NCBI RefSeq assembly: GCF_046546175.1
Contig: NZ_JBKGYF010000089.1
Coordinates: 1-6,745, forward strand
DNA from: Methanohalobium sp046546175
Lineage (GTDB): Archaea; Halobacteriota; Methanosarcinia; Methanosarcinales; Methanosarcinaceae
Length of the DNA stretch: 6,745 nt
Direction: 5' to 3'
Shown here in pieces: positions 1 to 4,932 of the stretch. The translations under genes were made by a program, and so were the position numbers. The notes under the pieces were generated by a model. That model saw only the letters and a program-made list of their open reading frames with translations. It did not search any database and was not told where the DNA came from. Every line of letters starts with the position of its first letter. Position 1 is the stretch's first letter.

Positions 1-9
1 TAAAGATGA

Positions 10-28
10 AAAAAAGAGTTCCTTTTTT
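10..28. terminator. small A-stem/T-stem hairpin, possible terminator of a gene left of the window
   Basis: Six A and a G at 10-16 can pair with CTTTTTT at 22-28 around a 5-nt loop. A T-run at the end of a hairpin would suit termination of a gene entering from the left, but no coding sequence is visible in 1-30 to confirm it. The stem is nearly all A-T, so chance is a real alternative. Confidence 0.25.
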
Positions 29-39
29 AAAACGAAAAG

Positions 40-63
40 CTAATTTGATAGTCTCCAAATTAG
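40..63. repeat. 8-bp perfect inverted repeat upstream of the relic
   Basis: CTAATTTG (40-47) and CAAATTAG (56-63) are perfect inverted arms around an 8-nt loop. The repeat lies about 30 bp upstream of the TATA-like box at 92-101. It could be a regulator site or the base of a terminator, and nothing decides between them. Confidence 0.4.
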
Positions 64-91
64 AGATAATTGAAGCCGTCAAAACAAAAAT

Positions 92-101
92 GTTTTTATA
101 T
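92..101 (+). promoter_or_regulatory. candidate archaeal TATA box for the methyltransferase gene
   Basis: TTTTTATATG resembles the archaeal TATA element, and a second AT-rich run, ACATATATATAATTA, follows at 106-120. With the relic in place the ATG at 477 is about 375 nt away, giving a very long leader. If 133-461 is removed on paper, the box ends 46 nt before the ATG, which is a usual archaeal spacing (TSS about 25 nt after TATA and a leader of about 20 nt). This supports the box being the gene's original promoter. It is an inference from sequence only. Confidence 0.45.
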
Positions 102-139
102 GTTTCACACATATATATAATTACAATTTTATAACAATG

Positions 140-241
140 GAAGGTAGAAAACCCTTATATCTTCAGCATTGCATCAAATCGTAGATTTAATGCGAGTTTC
201 ATTTCTTTGAAATGAAACAAATGGATGAATACCGTCTAATC
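140..241 (-). repeat. tnpA-side end of the relic; inverted copy of 4831-4932
   Basis: This 102-bp arm differs from its partner at only two positions (near 159 and 222). It contains two adjacent hairpins. The first, 171-193, pairs GCAT with ATGC and AAATC with GATTT around a GTA loop, with one C-A mismatch. The second, 196-218, is a perfect 10-bp stem, GTTTCATTTC with GAAATGAAAC, and a TTT loop. IS200/IS605 TnpA proteins recognise subterminal hairpins of this kind in single-stranded DNA, which probably explains their preservation. Confidence 0.9.
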
Positions 242-283
242 TATTAATTAGGTTTAAATATTATAAAGACCAATGTCTGTATG

Positions 284-310
284 ATTGTAATTGATAACCA
301 AGATTACAAT
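284..310. repeat. 8-bp hairpin inside the relic
   Basis: ATTGTAAT (284-291) pairs perfectly with ATTACAAT (303-310) across an 11-nt loop. It sits between the tnpA-side end and the omega-RNA-like region. A 12-nt stretch, ATTACAATTTTA, at 303-314 also occurs at 120-131 just outside the relic. That may be chance in such AT-rich DNA. Confidence 0.4.
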
Positions 311-316
311 TTTACA

Positions 317-461
317 CCTTCGGTACGAGGGGTAGAGCCTGTGGACTTGTTCCCATAAGGGAAAAGTATGAAACAGGAAGCACTTTAAATCATAGATTTA
401 AAGTTATCCTTAAATTTTTAATTTAAGGAGCCAGTTGGTCTTTAGCCAAGTGGTAGTTCAC
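317..461 (+). ncRNA. omega-RNA-like structured RNA at the tnpB-side end of the relic
   Basis: Read on the plus strand, this stretch folds into five consecutive hairpins. They are 317-331 (6 bp with one T-G wobble, GTA loop), 345-367 (9 bp with one bulged G, ATAA loop), 382-404 (10 bp perfect, ATA loop), 407-429 (10 bp perfect, TTT loop) and 431-453 (8 bp with one G-G mismatch). The last is followed by GTAGTTCAC, which ends the element. TnpB omega-RNAs in this family span the tnpB 3' end and the element end, and the flanking host sequence acts as guide. The terminal 33 nt match the intact element's tnpB-side end. A short vestige of a tnpB 3' end is possible: one frame reads RGVEPVDLFP and another SMKQEA, both reminiscent of zinc-ribbon TnpB C-termini, but this is weak. 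The putative guide, starting at 462, covers the ribosome binding site and start codon of the next gene. Transcription is not shown. Confidence 0.5.
429..461 (-). repeat. tnpB-side end of the relic; inverted copy of 3088-3120
   Basis: It matches the intact element's end at 32 of 33 positions. The single difference is G at 452 against A in the other copy. The difference improves the stem 431-438/446-453 here. The conserved TTTAG-containing loop and GTAGTTCAC tail are typical of the tnpB-side end of archaeal IS605-group elements. Confidence 0.85.
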
Positions 462-463
462 AT

Positions 464-469
464 GGGGAG
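464..469 (+). promoter_or_regulatory. ribosome binding site GGGGAG for the methyltransferase gene
   Basis: GGGGAG lies seven bases before the ATG at 477 and begins three bases after the end of the relic. It decides the start at 477 over the in-frame ATG at 489. It also falls inside the sequence that would be the guide of an omega-RNA read from the relic. Confidence 0.7.
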
Positions 470-476
470 TTTATAA

Positions 477-1553
477 ATGACAACAAGAATGACTTCTCCT
501 GAACGCATGGCAGCCGTCATGTCCGGACAAAAACCTGACCGTGTACCAGTAGTACCCTTTATAGAAGGGTATGCTGCAAATATAACCGGTATTTCTCTTG
601 GAGATTTCTATGCAGATGGGGATAAGTGCTTTGATGCACAGTTTGCATCTATGCGACTTCATGGTTATGAACAGACACCTATGTATGGATATGCTTCATG
701 CGGAGCGTGGGAATTTGGAGGCAAGATAGGGTTCCCTTATCGTAAGAACCAGGGAGCACCCTATATAGAAGAACACCCTGTAAATAAGGTCGAAGATGTT
801 GAAAATCTAAAAGTGCCTGATTTCAGGAATGAACTACCAGGCGCTTACAAAGAAGCCGATAAAGTGGCATCTAAATGTGCAGAACGCGGAATGCCTGTAA
901 CAGTACAGATAGGCAGTGTTTTCACCGCTGCATCAGTGGTTGCTGAAACATCCAAGTTTTTCAACTGGGTTGTAACCAAGCCTGATGTAGTACACCAGAT
1001 TCTTGATAAGGTAAGTGATATGTTTATCAATGCCGTTGATTATTTCGCAGACAAGTACGGACCGGAAAACCTGCTCCCGTTTGACGGTGGTCCATCTGAA
1101 TCAAATACAATGATATCAGCAAAGATGTTTGAAGAATTTGCTTATCCCTACGTAAAGAAAATACATGACCATGTGAAAGAACGCGGAATCCCAGCGGTCC
1201 TGATGCATCCATGTGCTGACCAGAACGGTAACATCCCTTATTATGTCAAGATGAGGGAAGAAAACGATTGGTCGGGTAAATATGTGTGGCTGTTTGGACC
1301 CGAGACGTCTATTAAAACACAGATAGATGCATTCGGAGACCATGATGTAATATGCGGAAATATCAACCCGCCGCTGTTCCAGAGCAGTTCCTATGAAGAA
1401 GTACTGGAACTTTGCCGTGAAAATATCGAAGAAGGTATGGATTCTCCAAGTGGTTACATTTTAGCAGCCGGCTGTGAATTTCCACCAAATGCTGCTCCTA
1501 TCAAAGTAATGGCAATGGTTGATGCAGCAGAGATGTATGGAAAATACAGCTAA
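477..1553 (+). CDS. MtaA/MtbA-like methyltransferase, uroporphyrinogen decarboxylase family
   Basis: This complete 358-aa protein belongs to the uroporphyrinogen-decarboxylase superfamily branch that holds the methanogen corrinoid:coenzyme M methyltransferases (MtaA, MtbA, MtsA). These cytosolic enzymes bind zinc through an H-X-C...C motif and move a methyl group between a corrinoid protein and a thiol such as coenzyme M. The motif is present as H244-P-C246 (in LMHPCADQN) and C333 (in AAGCEFPP), and the length is close to the usual 330-350 aa. The opening RMTSPERMAAVMSGQKPDRVPVVP is typical of the family. The substrate-specific subtype cannot be told from sequence alone, so no symbol is given. 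The start at 477 is supported by GGGGAG at 464-469. The gene stands alone, is visibly richer in G+C than its surroundings, ends in a poly-T terminator, and is preceded by an IS relic that lies between it and its likely promoter. Confidence 0.88.
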   Translation: MTTRMTSPERMAAVMSGQKPDRVPVVPFIEGYAANITGISLGDFYADGDKCFDAQFASMRLHGYEQTPMYGYASCGAWEFGGKIGFPYRKNQGAPYIEEHPVNKVEDVENLKVPDFRNELPGAYKEADKVASKCAERGMPVTVQIGSVFTAASVVAETSKFFNWVVTKPDVVHQILDKVSDMFINAVDYFADKYGPENLLPFDGGPSESNTMISAKMFEEFAYPYVKKIHDHVKERGIPAVLMHPCADQNGNIPYYVKMREENDWSGKYVWLFGPETSIKTQIDAFGDHDVICGNINPPLFQSSSYEEVLELCRENIEEGMDSPSGYILAAGCEFPPNAAPIKVMAMVDAAEMYGKYS

Positions 1554-1555
1554 TA

Positions 1556-1574
1556 TTTTTATTTTTTTATTTTT
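1556..1574 (+). terminator. poly-T terminator after the methyltransferase gene
   Basis: Three T-runs of 5, 7 and 5, separated by single A residues (or AT), start two bases after the TAA stop. Runs of T on the coding strand are the usual intrinsic termination signal in archaea. Confidence 0.65.
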
Positions 1575-1684
1575 CAGGAGTTTGCAGAATACCTATAGAT
1601 ATCGTTATTAATCAGCTAAATCCAGTAAATTTAATCAGTATTAAAAACCTCTGGGTATGAACATGAAAAATAAATATACTTCAC

Positions 1685-1698
1685 GAAAAAATTAAAAT
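1685..1698 (-). terminator. poly-T tract downstream of the 65-aa gene
   Basis: On the minus strand this reads as two T-runs, TTTT and TTTTTT, separated by AA, about 55 bases after the stop of the gene ending at 1753. The stretch 1575-1752 otherwise shows no gene on either strand. Confidence 0.4.
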
Positions 1699-1752
1699 TT
1701 GAAGAAATTTAATAGCTTCCTTCTTAACTATCTACCATCTATTGAGAATAAC

Positions 1753-1950
1753 TTATTTCTTGGTAACAGCAACAAGAGACATATCTAATTTATCTTCCAG
1801 ATCCTTTATGGACTTTAATTGGTCTTCATCAAGGTCTGCAGCTTTTATATCCCTATCTGAAAAAGCAAGCAAAATAATTCCCATCTTCTTTTCAAGTTCA
1901 TTGATATCTTTGATACTATCCTCATCAAGTTTTGAGAAACTCCATACCAT
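1753..1950 (-). CDS. small acidic protein made of two tandem 23-residue repeats, function unknown
   Basis: This 65-aa protein is not recognised as a named family. It is built from two copies of one unit: residues 9-31 (LDEDSIKDINELEKKMGIIL and three more) and residues 40-62 (LDEDQLKSIKDLEDKLDMSL and three more). The shared pattern is LDED-x-[IL]-K-x-I-x-x-LE-x-K, followed by a hydrophobic stretch ending in A and F or V. Each unit looks like an amphipathic helix running into a short strand. There is no signal peptide, membrane segment or metal motif. The ATG at 1950 follows GGGGT at minus-strand positions 1962-1958, a weak ribosome binding site. A TATA-like GTTAAATACT at 1992-1983 gives a short leader. 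The repeat structure and promoter argue for a real gene; the ORF on the opposite strand is its shadow. It could be a small adaptor or regulator, but that is a guess. Confidence 0.65.
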   Translation of the reverse strand: MVWSFSKLDEDSIKDINELEKKMGIILLAFSDRDIKAADLDEDQLKSIKDLEDKLDMSLVAVTKK

Positions 1951-1982
1951 TGTAATTACCCCGTATCGAAGATGGGTTTCAG

Positions 1983-1992
1983 AGTATTTAAC
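1983..1992 (-). promoter_or_regulatory. candidate TATA box for the 65-aa gene
   Basis: Read on the minus strand this is GTTAAATACT, about 33-42 bases before the ATG at 1950. That predicts a start of transcription about 8-15 bases before the ATG. Confidence 0.4.
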
Positions 1993-2123
1993 AATTTCGA
2001 AAATGAAATATCTGTTACGAAGTTATGACCTGTCCACTTAAATGCATTTTAGAACAATTTAACCATATGTAGGTGGTACTTTTTAGTAGAATAATCTAGC
2101 AAACAACAATAATATATAAAAAA

Positions 2124-2483
2124 TTAGTTAAATTGATATTCAATGAAACTTTCAAAGTTTTGACCACTGGATGATTTCGAGATATATTCATTATTTTCAG
2201 AACCTAGATTTTCATCATTGGATGTGTCATTTGAAGATATTTCAACAATTGAGATGCTTTTTGAGCTCGCTTTTTCCCTGAGTTCTGGTAGATAACCCAA
2301 ACCATTCATATATGCTGTTTGGATACTTAACAATATCAAATCGATATTGTACTCATCAACTTTATCGATTGCTTCCTGTGCATCGCTTGCATCGATAATA
2401 TTGAAAAAAGAGTAATCAGTTAATATGCTACTGATTTGCTCTTTATGCTGCTCGTTATTTTCGACTAATAATACATCAATCAT
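2124..2483 (-). CDS. degenerate response-regulator receiver (pseudo-receiver) protein
   Basis: This 119-aa single-domain protein has the receiver (CheY-like) layout: MIDVLLVENNE for strand 1, an alpha/beta alternation, the strand-3 region NIDLILLSIQTAYMNGLGYL, and YISKS near residue 103 for the conserved lysine loop. The residues for phosphotransfer are lost. The acidic pair after strand 1 is E8-N9 instead of D-D/E-D, and the phospho-acceptor Asp is Ser53. K103 remains. Classic two-component phosphorylation is therefore unlikely. Pseudo-receivers usually act by binding partners or through a different signal. No output domain or adjacent kinase is present. The ATG at 2483 has a strong ribosome binding site, AGGTGAT at 2495-2489, five bases upstream. 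A short T-tract, TTTTTTATATAT, follows the stop at minus-strand positions 2123-2112. It is on the same strand as the 65-aa gene, 173 bp upstream of it. Confidence 0.8.
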   Translation of the reverse strand: MIDVLLVENNEQHKEQISSILTDYSFFNIIDASDAQEAIDKVDEYNIDLILLSIQTAYMNGLGYLPELREKASSKSISIVEISSNDTSNDENLGSENNEYISKSSSGQNFESFIEYQFN

Positions 2484-2723
2484 TAATTATCACCTAACTT
2501 CGTGTAATACTACATTTTATGTTTTGGTAGTAAAATTTTATTTCTGTGTAGATATGTTTTTATTAGTATTTATGAAATATTGGAGCATAGATTTATAAGT
2601 TTGAATTTAGTTTACGGATATAACCCGATTGGTTATTAGATACGCTACCAACTACAATGTACAGGTTTTATCTTTCAACTTCTAAAACTAATGTAACTTT
2701 TTATATACAAACTTCAGTGTTTG
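2484..2723. other. gene-free AT-rich intergenic stretch between divergent units
   Basis: No coding sequence, RNA gene or strong repeat is visible. It should hold the promoter of the receiver gene on the minus strand; CAAACTTATAAATCT, read from minus-strand positions 2602-2588, is one TATA candidate but implies a leader of about 90 nt. It also holds the TATA box for the next plus-strand unit (2698-2707). Confidence 0.5.
2698..2707 (+). promoter_or_regulatory. strong TATA-like box ahead of repeat copy A
   Basis: TTTTTATATA fits the archaeal TATA consensus well. A start about 25 nt downstream falls near 2728-2735, just inside the left edge of repeat copy A. The repeat would then be the transcribed leader of the zinc-ribbon gene at 2927. 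Confidence 0.45.
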
Positions 2724-2890
2724 GTATTATTAATCAGCAGGGTAATGTCTAACACCCAAATAGATTTTTTTAAATCATTTGATTGCGTTTCATATGTTGT
2801 GATGTGCCCGTTATATCACTATCCGCCCTCATATGTGTATCAAAGCATTAATGTTTGTTCCATTTGGAAGCGGATATCCCTTACTATGTA
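2724..2890 (+). repeat. intergenic repeat, copy A, with hairpin
   Basis: It aligns with copy B at 4953-5118. About 68 percent of 114 columns match by hand count over 2724-2837 with a single 1-nt gap, and a further matching block follows (2861-2886 with 5090-5115, including CCCTTA). It contains a hairpin with outer arms ATCCGC (2821-2826) and GCGGAT (2870-2875) and an imperfect inner stem including CATATG. Copy B has a different but co-located hairpin. Both copies precede genes and follow TATA-like sequences, so a shared transcribed leader is one reading. An old segmental duplication or an unrecognised small mobile element are others. Confidence 0.6.
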
Positions 2891-2926
2891 GTATTTCTGC
2901 GGGTTGAGGAGTGGGGCGATTTGAAT

Positions 2927-3061
2927 ATGTTAACTGTTTGTCCAAAATGTAAATCAAAATTGGAAACCAAAGAAAATGGTATACAGATATGCAAAATCTG
3001 TGGTTACTGGACTAAAAAAGGCACAGTGCGCCTTGACCCATTGGTTATATTTGGGGAATGA
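2927..3061 (+). CDS. 44-aa zinc-ribbon protein, function unknown
   Basis: This short protein carries a textbook rubredoxin-like zinc ribbon, with C5-P-K-C8 and C22-K-I-C25-G-Y-W separated by 13 residues. That is almost the whole chain, so it should bind one zinc ion and little else. The ATG at 2927 is preferred because GGGGCGAT (2913-2920) and GAGGAG (2906-2911) give ribosome binding sites at sensible distance. The longer reading frame starts at a TTG (2855) inside the intergenic repeat and lacks such a site. It does not look like a detached zinc ribbon of the neighbouring TnpB, although that TnpB lacks its own ribbon. Small proteins of this kind are common in methanogens and often unassigned. 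The stop is 27 bases before the IS605-type element. Confidence 0.6.
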   Translation: MLTVCPKCKSKLETKENGIQICKICGYWTKKGTVRLDPLVIFGE

Positions 3062-3076
3062 GGTCGCTTATTGATG

Positions 3077-3084
3077 TATTCCAA
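3077..3084. repeat. left arm of the hairpin interrupted by the IS605-type element
   Basis: TATTCCAA here is the perfect inverted partner of TTGGAATA at 4945-4952, on the other side of the element. Removing 3088-4939 brings the arms together with an 8-nt loop (CGG joined to ATAAA). It sits just after the zinc-ribbon gene, where a terminator hairpin would be expected. Confidence 0.5.
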
Positions 3085-3087
3085 CGG

Positions 3088-3120
3088 GTGAACTACTACT
3101 TGGCTAAAGACCAACTGGCT
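3088..3120 (-). repeat. tnpB-side end of the intact element
   Basis: It starts directly at the tnpB stop. The minus strand reads a hairpin with the TTTAG-containing loop, then GTAGTTCAC. It matches 429-461 of the relic at 32 of 33 positions in inverse orientation. The omega-RNA of this tnpB should end here. Its guide would be the next host bases on the minus strand, 3087-3068 (CCGTTGGAATACATCAATAA). Confidence 0.8.
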
Positions 3121-4371
3121 TCAAAAAGAGTTTACTCCAAAGAGTCTTATCTTTTTCGGATGGTTCACACACCCACTATCAGTTATCCCTTTGAAGAAAA
3201 GGGAATCACCGACTACTTTTCTTAATATGTTCAATGCTCCATTGACATCAGCGTTAAGCAGTTTACCAGTAGAGGACTGGAACAATCCCCTCTTGACTCT
3301 TATACCCATGTATTTTTGGTGTTTTTTAATGGGTTCTAATGCAAGAGCATCGGTTTTACTGGTATATGCCTCATCAACTTCTATACAATTGATACCGTAG
3401 TACTCACATTTTGACCGAAGTTTTCGTTTGAATTTACCAAAGGGTATAGTTTGAAAAGTCTGGTTACTCTTTTTACCCATGTTGGAGTTCTGTTTTATGT
3501 CTTTCAGTTCTCCGATTATGATGTTGCCGATGTTATTATCTATACAATGTTTTATGATATAGTTAACACTCTGATTCATGAAATCGTTAATCTTGTTTTT
3601 CCTTTTCTCGAACAACCAGTTCAGTTTCTGACCTGATTTTATACCCTGTTTATCATATACAGACTGCAACCCACTTTTGACTTTGTTCCACCAACGGTTA
3701 TAAGATTTCAAACCCCTGCCTTCTATGATGAAAGCAGTCCCATTGGTATCTACACAGGTTGTGAAATTGTTTACTCCTAAATCAATAGATAGATGTTTAT
3801 TGTAGTCTAAATCGACTTTTTCACCGGTATCCCTGTAAACATACTCTATCTCAAACCACTGTCCATTACACTTCGGGATTATCCGTACTTCTTTTATGTG
3901 TTTACCTGTTATGTTTTCAGGTAACTTGAAGTACAGGTATCTAACACCATAATTTTTGTAAAATTCTCTACCCATAGACAATCTGATGAATCCTTCATCG
4001 ATTTTAAACATATCTTTTGGAAAGATACATACAAATTTAGAGTCTTTGGGTAGGTATTCAGGTATCTTTACAGGTCGGTTGTAGTTACCTCTTTTTCTCT
4101 CACCCAGAACCCTGAAAAACGACTTCATGTTTCTGTCTACCACTTTCATGGTCTGCTGTGCAACCTGTGAAGGTAGCATTTTGTAATTCTCATTATCTTT
4201 TACCAAGTGGTAAGCGAATTCGTGATTGATGTACTTTCCATTATCAAAATAGTATTGTCTTGTAGTGTACAGAGTAAAATTATACAGGTTTTTAGACAAT
4301 TTAGTAATCCTTTTCAGAACTTCATACTTCTGTTTATCCGCTTTGATATGGTTTTTCTGGGTAAGGTACAT
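3121..4371 (-). CDS. tnpB: TnpB, IS605-family RNA-guided endonuclease without a zinc ribbon
   Basis: TnpB is the omega-RNA-guided DNA nuclease of IS200/IS605 elements and a relative of Cas12. Numbering from a TTG at 4404, the RuvC residues are D208 (LSIDLG), E299 (IIIGEL) and D386 (NADVNG), all present. The chain is about 416 aa from the ATG at 4371, a full-length size. The four-cysteine ribbon that usually sits between RuvC-II and RuvC-III is missing: that place reads TSKTDALALEPIKKHQKYMG. Similar ribbon-less proteins appear to form a known clade, so this is not necessarily damage. The ATG at 4371 (MYLTQKNHIK) is chosen; TTG at 4404 would add 11 residues, and neither has a clear ribosome binding site. 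The coding 3' end holds a stem, TCCCTTT with AAAGGGA (3186-3204), that may be part of the omega-RNA. It is divergent from tnpA. Confidence 0.9.
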   Translation of the reverse strand: MYLTQKNHIKADKQKYEVLKRITKLSKNLYNFTLYTTRQYYFDNGKYINHEFAYHLVKDNENYKMLPSQVAQQTMKVVDRNMKSFFRVLGERKRGNYNRPVKIPEYLPKDSKFVCIFPKDMFKIDEGFIRLSMGREFYKNYGVRYLYFKLPENITGKHIKEVRIIPKCNGQWFEIEYVYRDTGEKVDLDYNKHLSIDLGVNNFTTCVDTNGTAFIIEGRGLKSYNRWWNKVKSGLQSVYDKQGIKSGQKLNWLFEKRKNKINDFMNQSVNYIIKHCIDNNIGNIIIGELKDIKQNSNMGKKSNQTFQTIPFGKFKRKLRSKCEYYGINCIEVDEAYTSKTDALALEPIKKHQKYMGIRVKRGLFQSSTGKLLNADVNGALNILRKVVGDSLFFKGITDSGCVNHPKKIRLFGVNSF

Positions 4372-4428
4372 TTTATTATATATATTATAGTCAAATTTAT
4401 TCAAAAGTTTTGTTAATTATTACTGATT

Positions 4429-4824
4429 ATGGATTATGATAGAAACAATCACAGCAAGTATTTGTTAATGTATCATATCATATTTGTCTGTAAATATCGC
4501 AGAAATGCATTAATAGGATTTGAAGATAGTTTAAAAGATATTTTAATCACAATTGCATCAAAATCTGAATTTGAAGTTGTAGAAATGGAATGCGACAAAG
4601 ACCATATACATATTTTAGTGAAATCCAAACCAAAGATTAGTATATTATCAGTTATTAGAAAATTGAAGCAAGAGTCAACATACCTTATGTGGAAAAACCA
4701 CAAAAAACATCTAAAAATGTATTACTGGAAAGAAAATACTCTATGGAGTGATGGATACTTCTGTTGCACAATAGGAAACGTAAGCAAAAAAACAATTACA
4801 GAATATATACGCAGTCAGGGTTGA
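4429..4824 (+). CDS. tnpA: TnpA, IS200/IS605-family Y1 HUH transposase
   Basis: This 131-aa protein is a complete Y1 transposase, the single-strand DNA endonuclease that excises and inserts IS200/IS605 elements as circular single-stranded intermediates. The metal-binding HUH motif is H59-I-H61 in DKDHIHILV. The nucleophile is Tyr126 in TITEYIRSQG, preceded by the usual GNVS turn. The N-terminal YLLMYHIIFVCKYRR is typical of the family. The protein works as a dimer on hairpins at both ends of the element. The start lies 24 bp from the TTG of tnpB, or 57 bp from its preferred ATG. The AT-rich stretch 4371-4392 (TTTATTATATATATTATAG-like) is well placed as a TATA box for this gene. It should also be able to mobilise the relic at 133-461, whose tnpA-side end is nearly identical. 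Confidence 0.92.
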   Translation: MDYDRNNHSKYLLMYHIIFVCKYRRNALIGFEDSLKDILITIASKSEFEVVEMECDKDHIHILVKSKPKISILSVIRKLKQESTYLMWKNHKKHLKMYYWKENTLWSDGYFCCTIGNVSKKTITEYIRSQG

Positions 4825-4830
4825 TATTCG

Positions 4831-4932
4831 GATTAGACGGTATTCATCCCTTTGTTTCATTTCAAAGAAATGAAACTCGCATTAAATCTACGATTTGATG
4901 CAATGCTGAAGACATAAGGGTTTTCTACCTTC
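4831..4932 (-). repeat. tnpA-side end of the intact element, with two hairpins
   Basis: It lies just after the tnpA stop and is the inverted partner of 140-241 (100 of 102). The perfect 10-bp hairpin is at 4854-4876 and the second, with one mismatch, at 4879-4901. On the minus strand the end is preceded by TTTAT (4944-4940) and seven bases, AATAACA, compared with AACAATG in the relic. Confidence 0.88.

Larger units (their letters stand above)
133..461 (-). mobile_element. non-autonomous IS200/IS605 relic (PATE/MITE-like), about 329 bp, inverted relative to the intact element
   Basis: Both ends match the intact IS605-type element at 3088-4939, in opposite orientation. Bases 140-241 match the reverse complement of 4831-4932 at 100 of 102 positions, and 429-461 match 3088-3120 at 32 of 33. 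Each copy is preceded on its own element strand by TTTAT (128-132 here) and seven partly matching bases. The interior has no tnpA or intact tnpB. It holds hairpins at 284-310, 317-331, 345-367, 382-404 and 407-429. Such derivatives, which keep only the ends and are moved in trans by a TnpA, are known in archaea as PATEs or MITEs. The near-identity of the ends suggests recent mobilisation by the resident TnpA or a close relative. The interior does not match the intact tnpB, so the relic comes from a sister element rather than by simple deletion of this copy. Boundaries are inferred from the alignment. Confidence 0.85.

Noticed and set aside
120..314. 12-nt direct repeat ATTACAATTTTA at 120-131 and 303-314 as an insertion-site duplication
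   Set aside because: IS200/IS605 elements make no target duplication, the second copy is internal, and the sequence is simple AT-rich DNA.
133..461. CRISPR array
   Set aside because: The hairpins differ from each other in sequence and spacing; there is no regular repeat-spacer pattern here or elsewhere in the window.
471..662. 63-aa minus-strand ORF over the start of the methyltransferase gene
   Set aside because: It is the shadow of a strongly supported gene on the plus strand.
1742..2041. 99-aa plus-strand ORF
   Set aside because: It is antisense to the 65-aa repeat protein, is Ser/Phe-rich in the way of shadow frames, and has no ribosome binding site.
2855..2926. 24-residue N-terminal extension of the zinc-ribbon protein from a TTG
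   Set aside because: It overlaps the intergenic repeat, which is not coding in copy B, and lacks a ribosome binding site, whereas the ATG at 2927 has one.
4372..4404. TTG start of tnpB at 4404
   Set aside because: Possible, but the ATG at 4371 gives the N-terminus that looks usual for this clade; neither has a ribosome binding site, so this is a preference and not proof.
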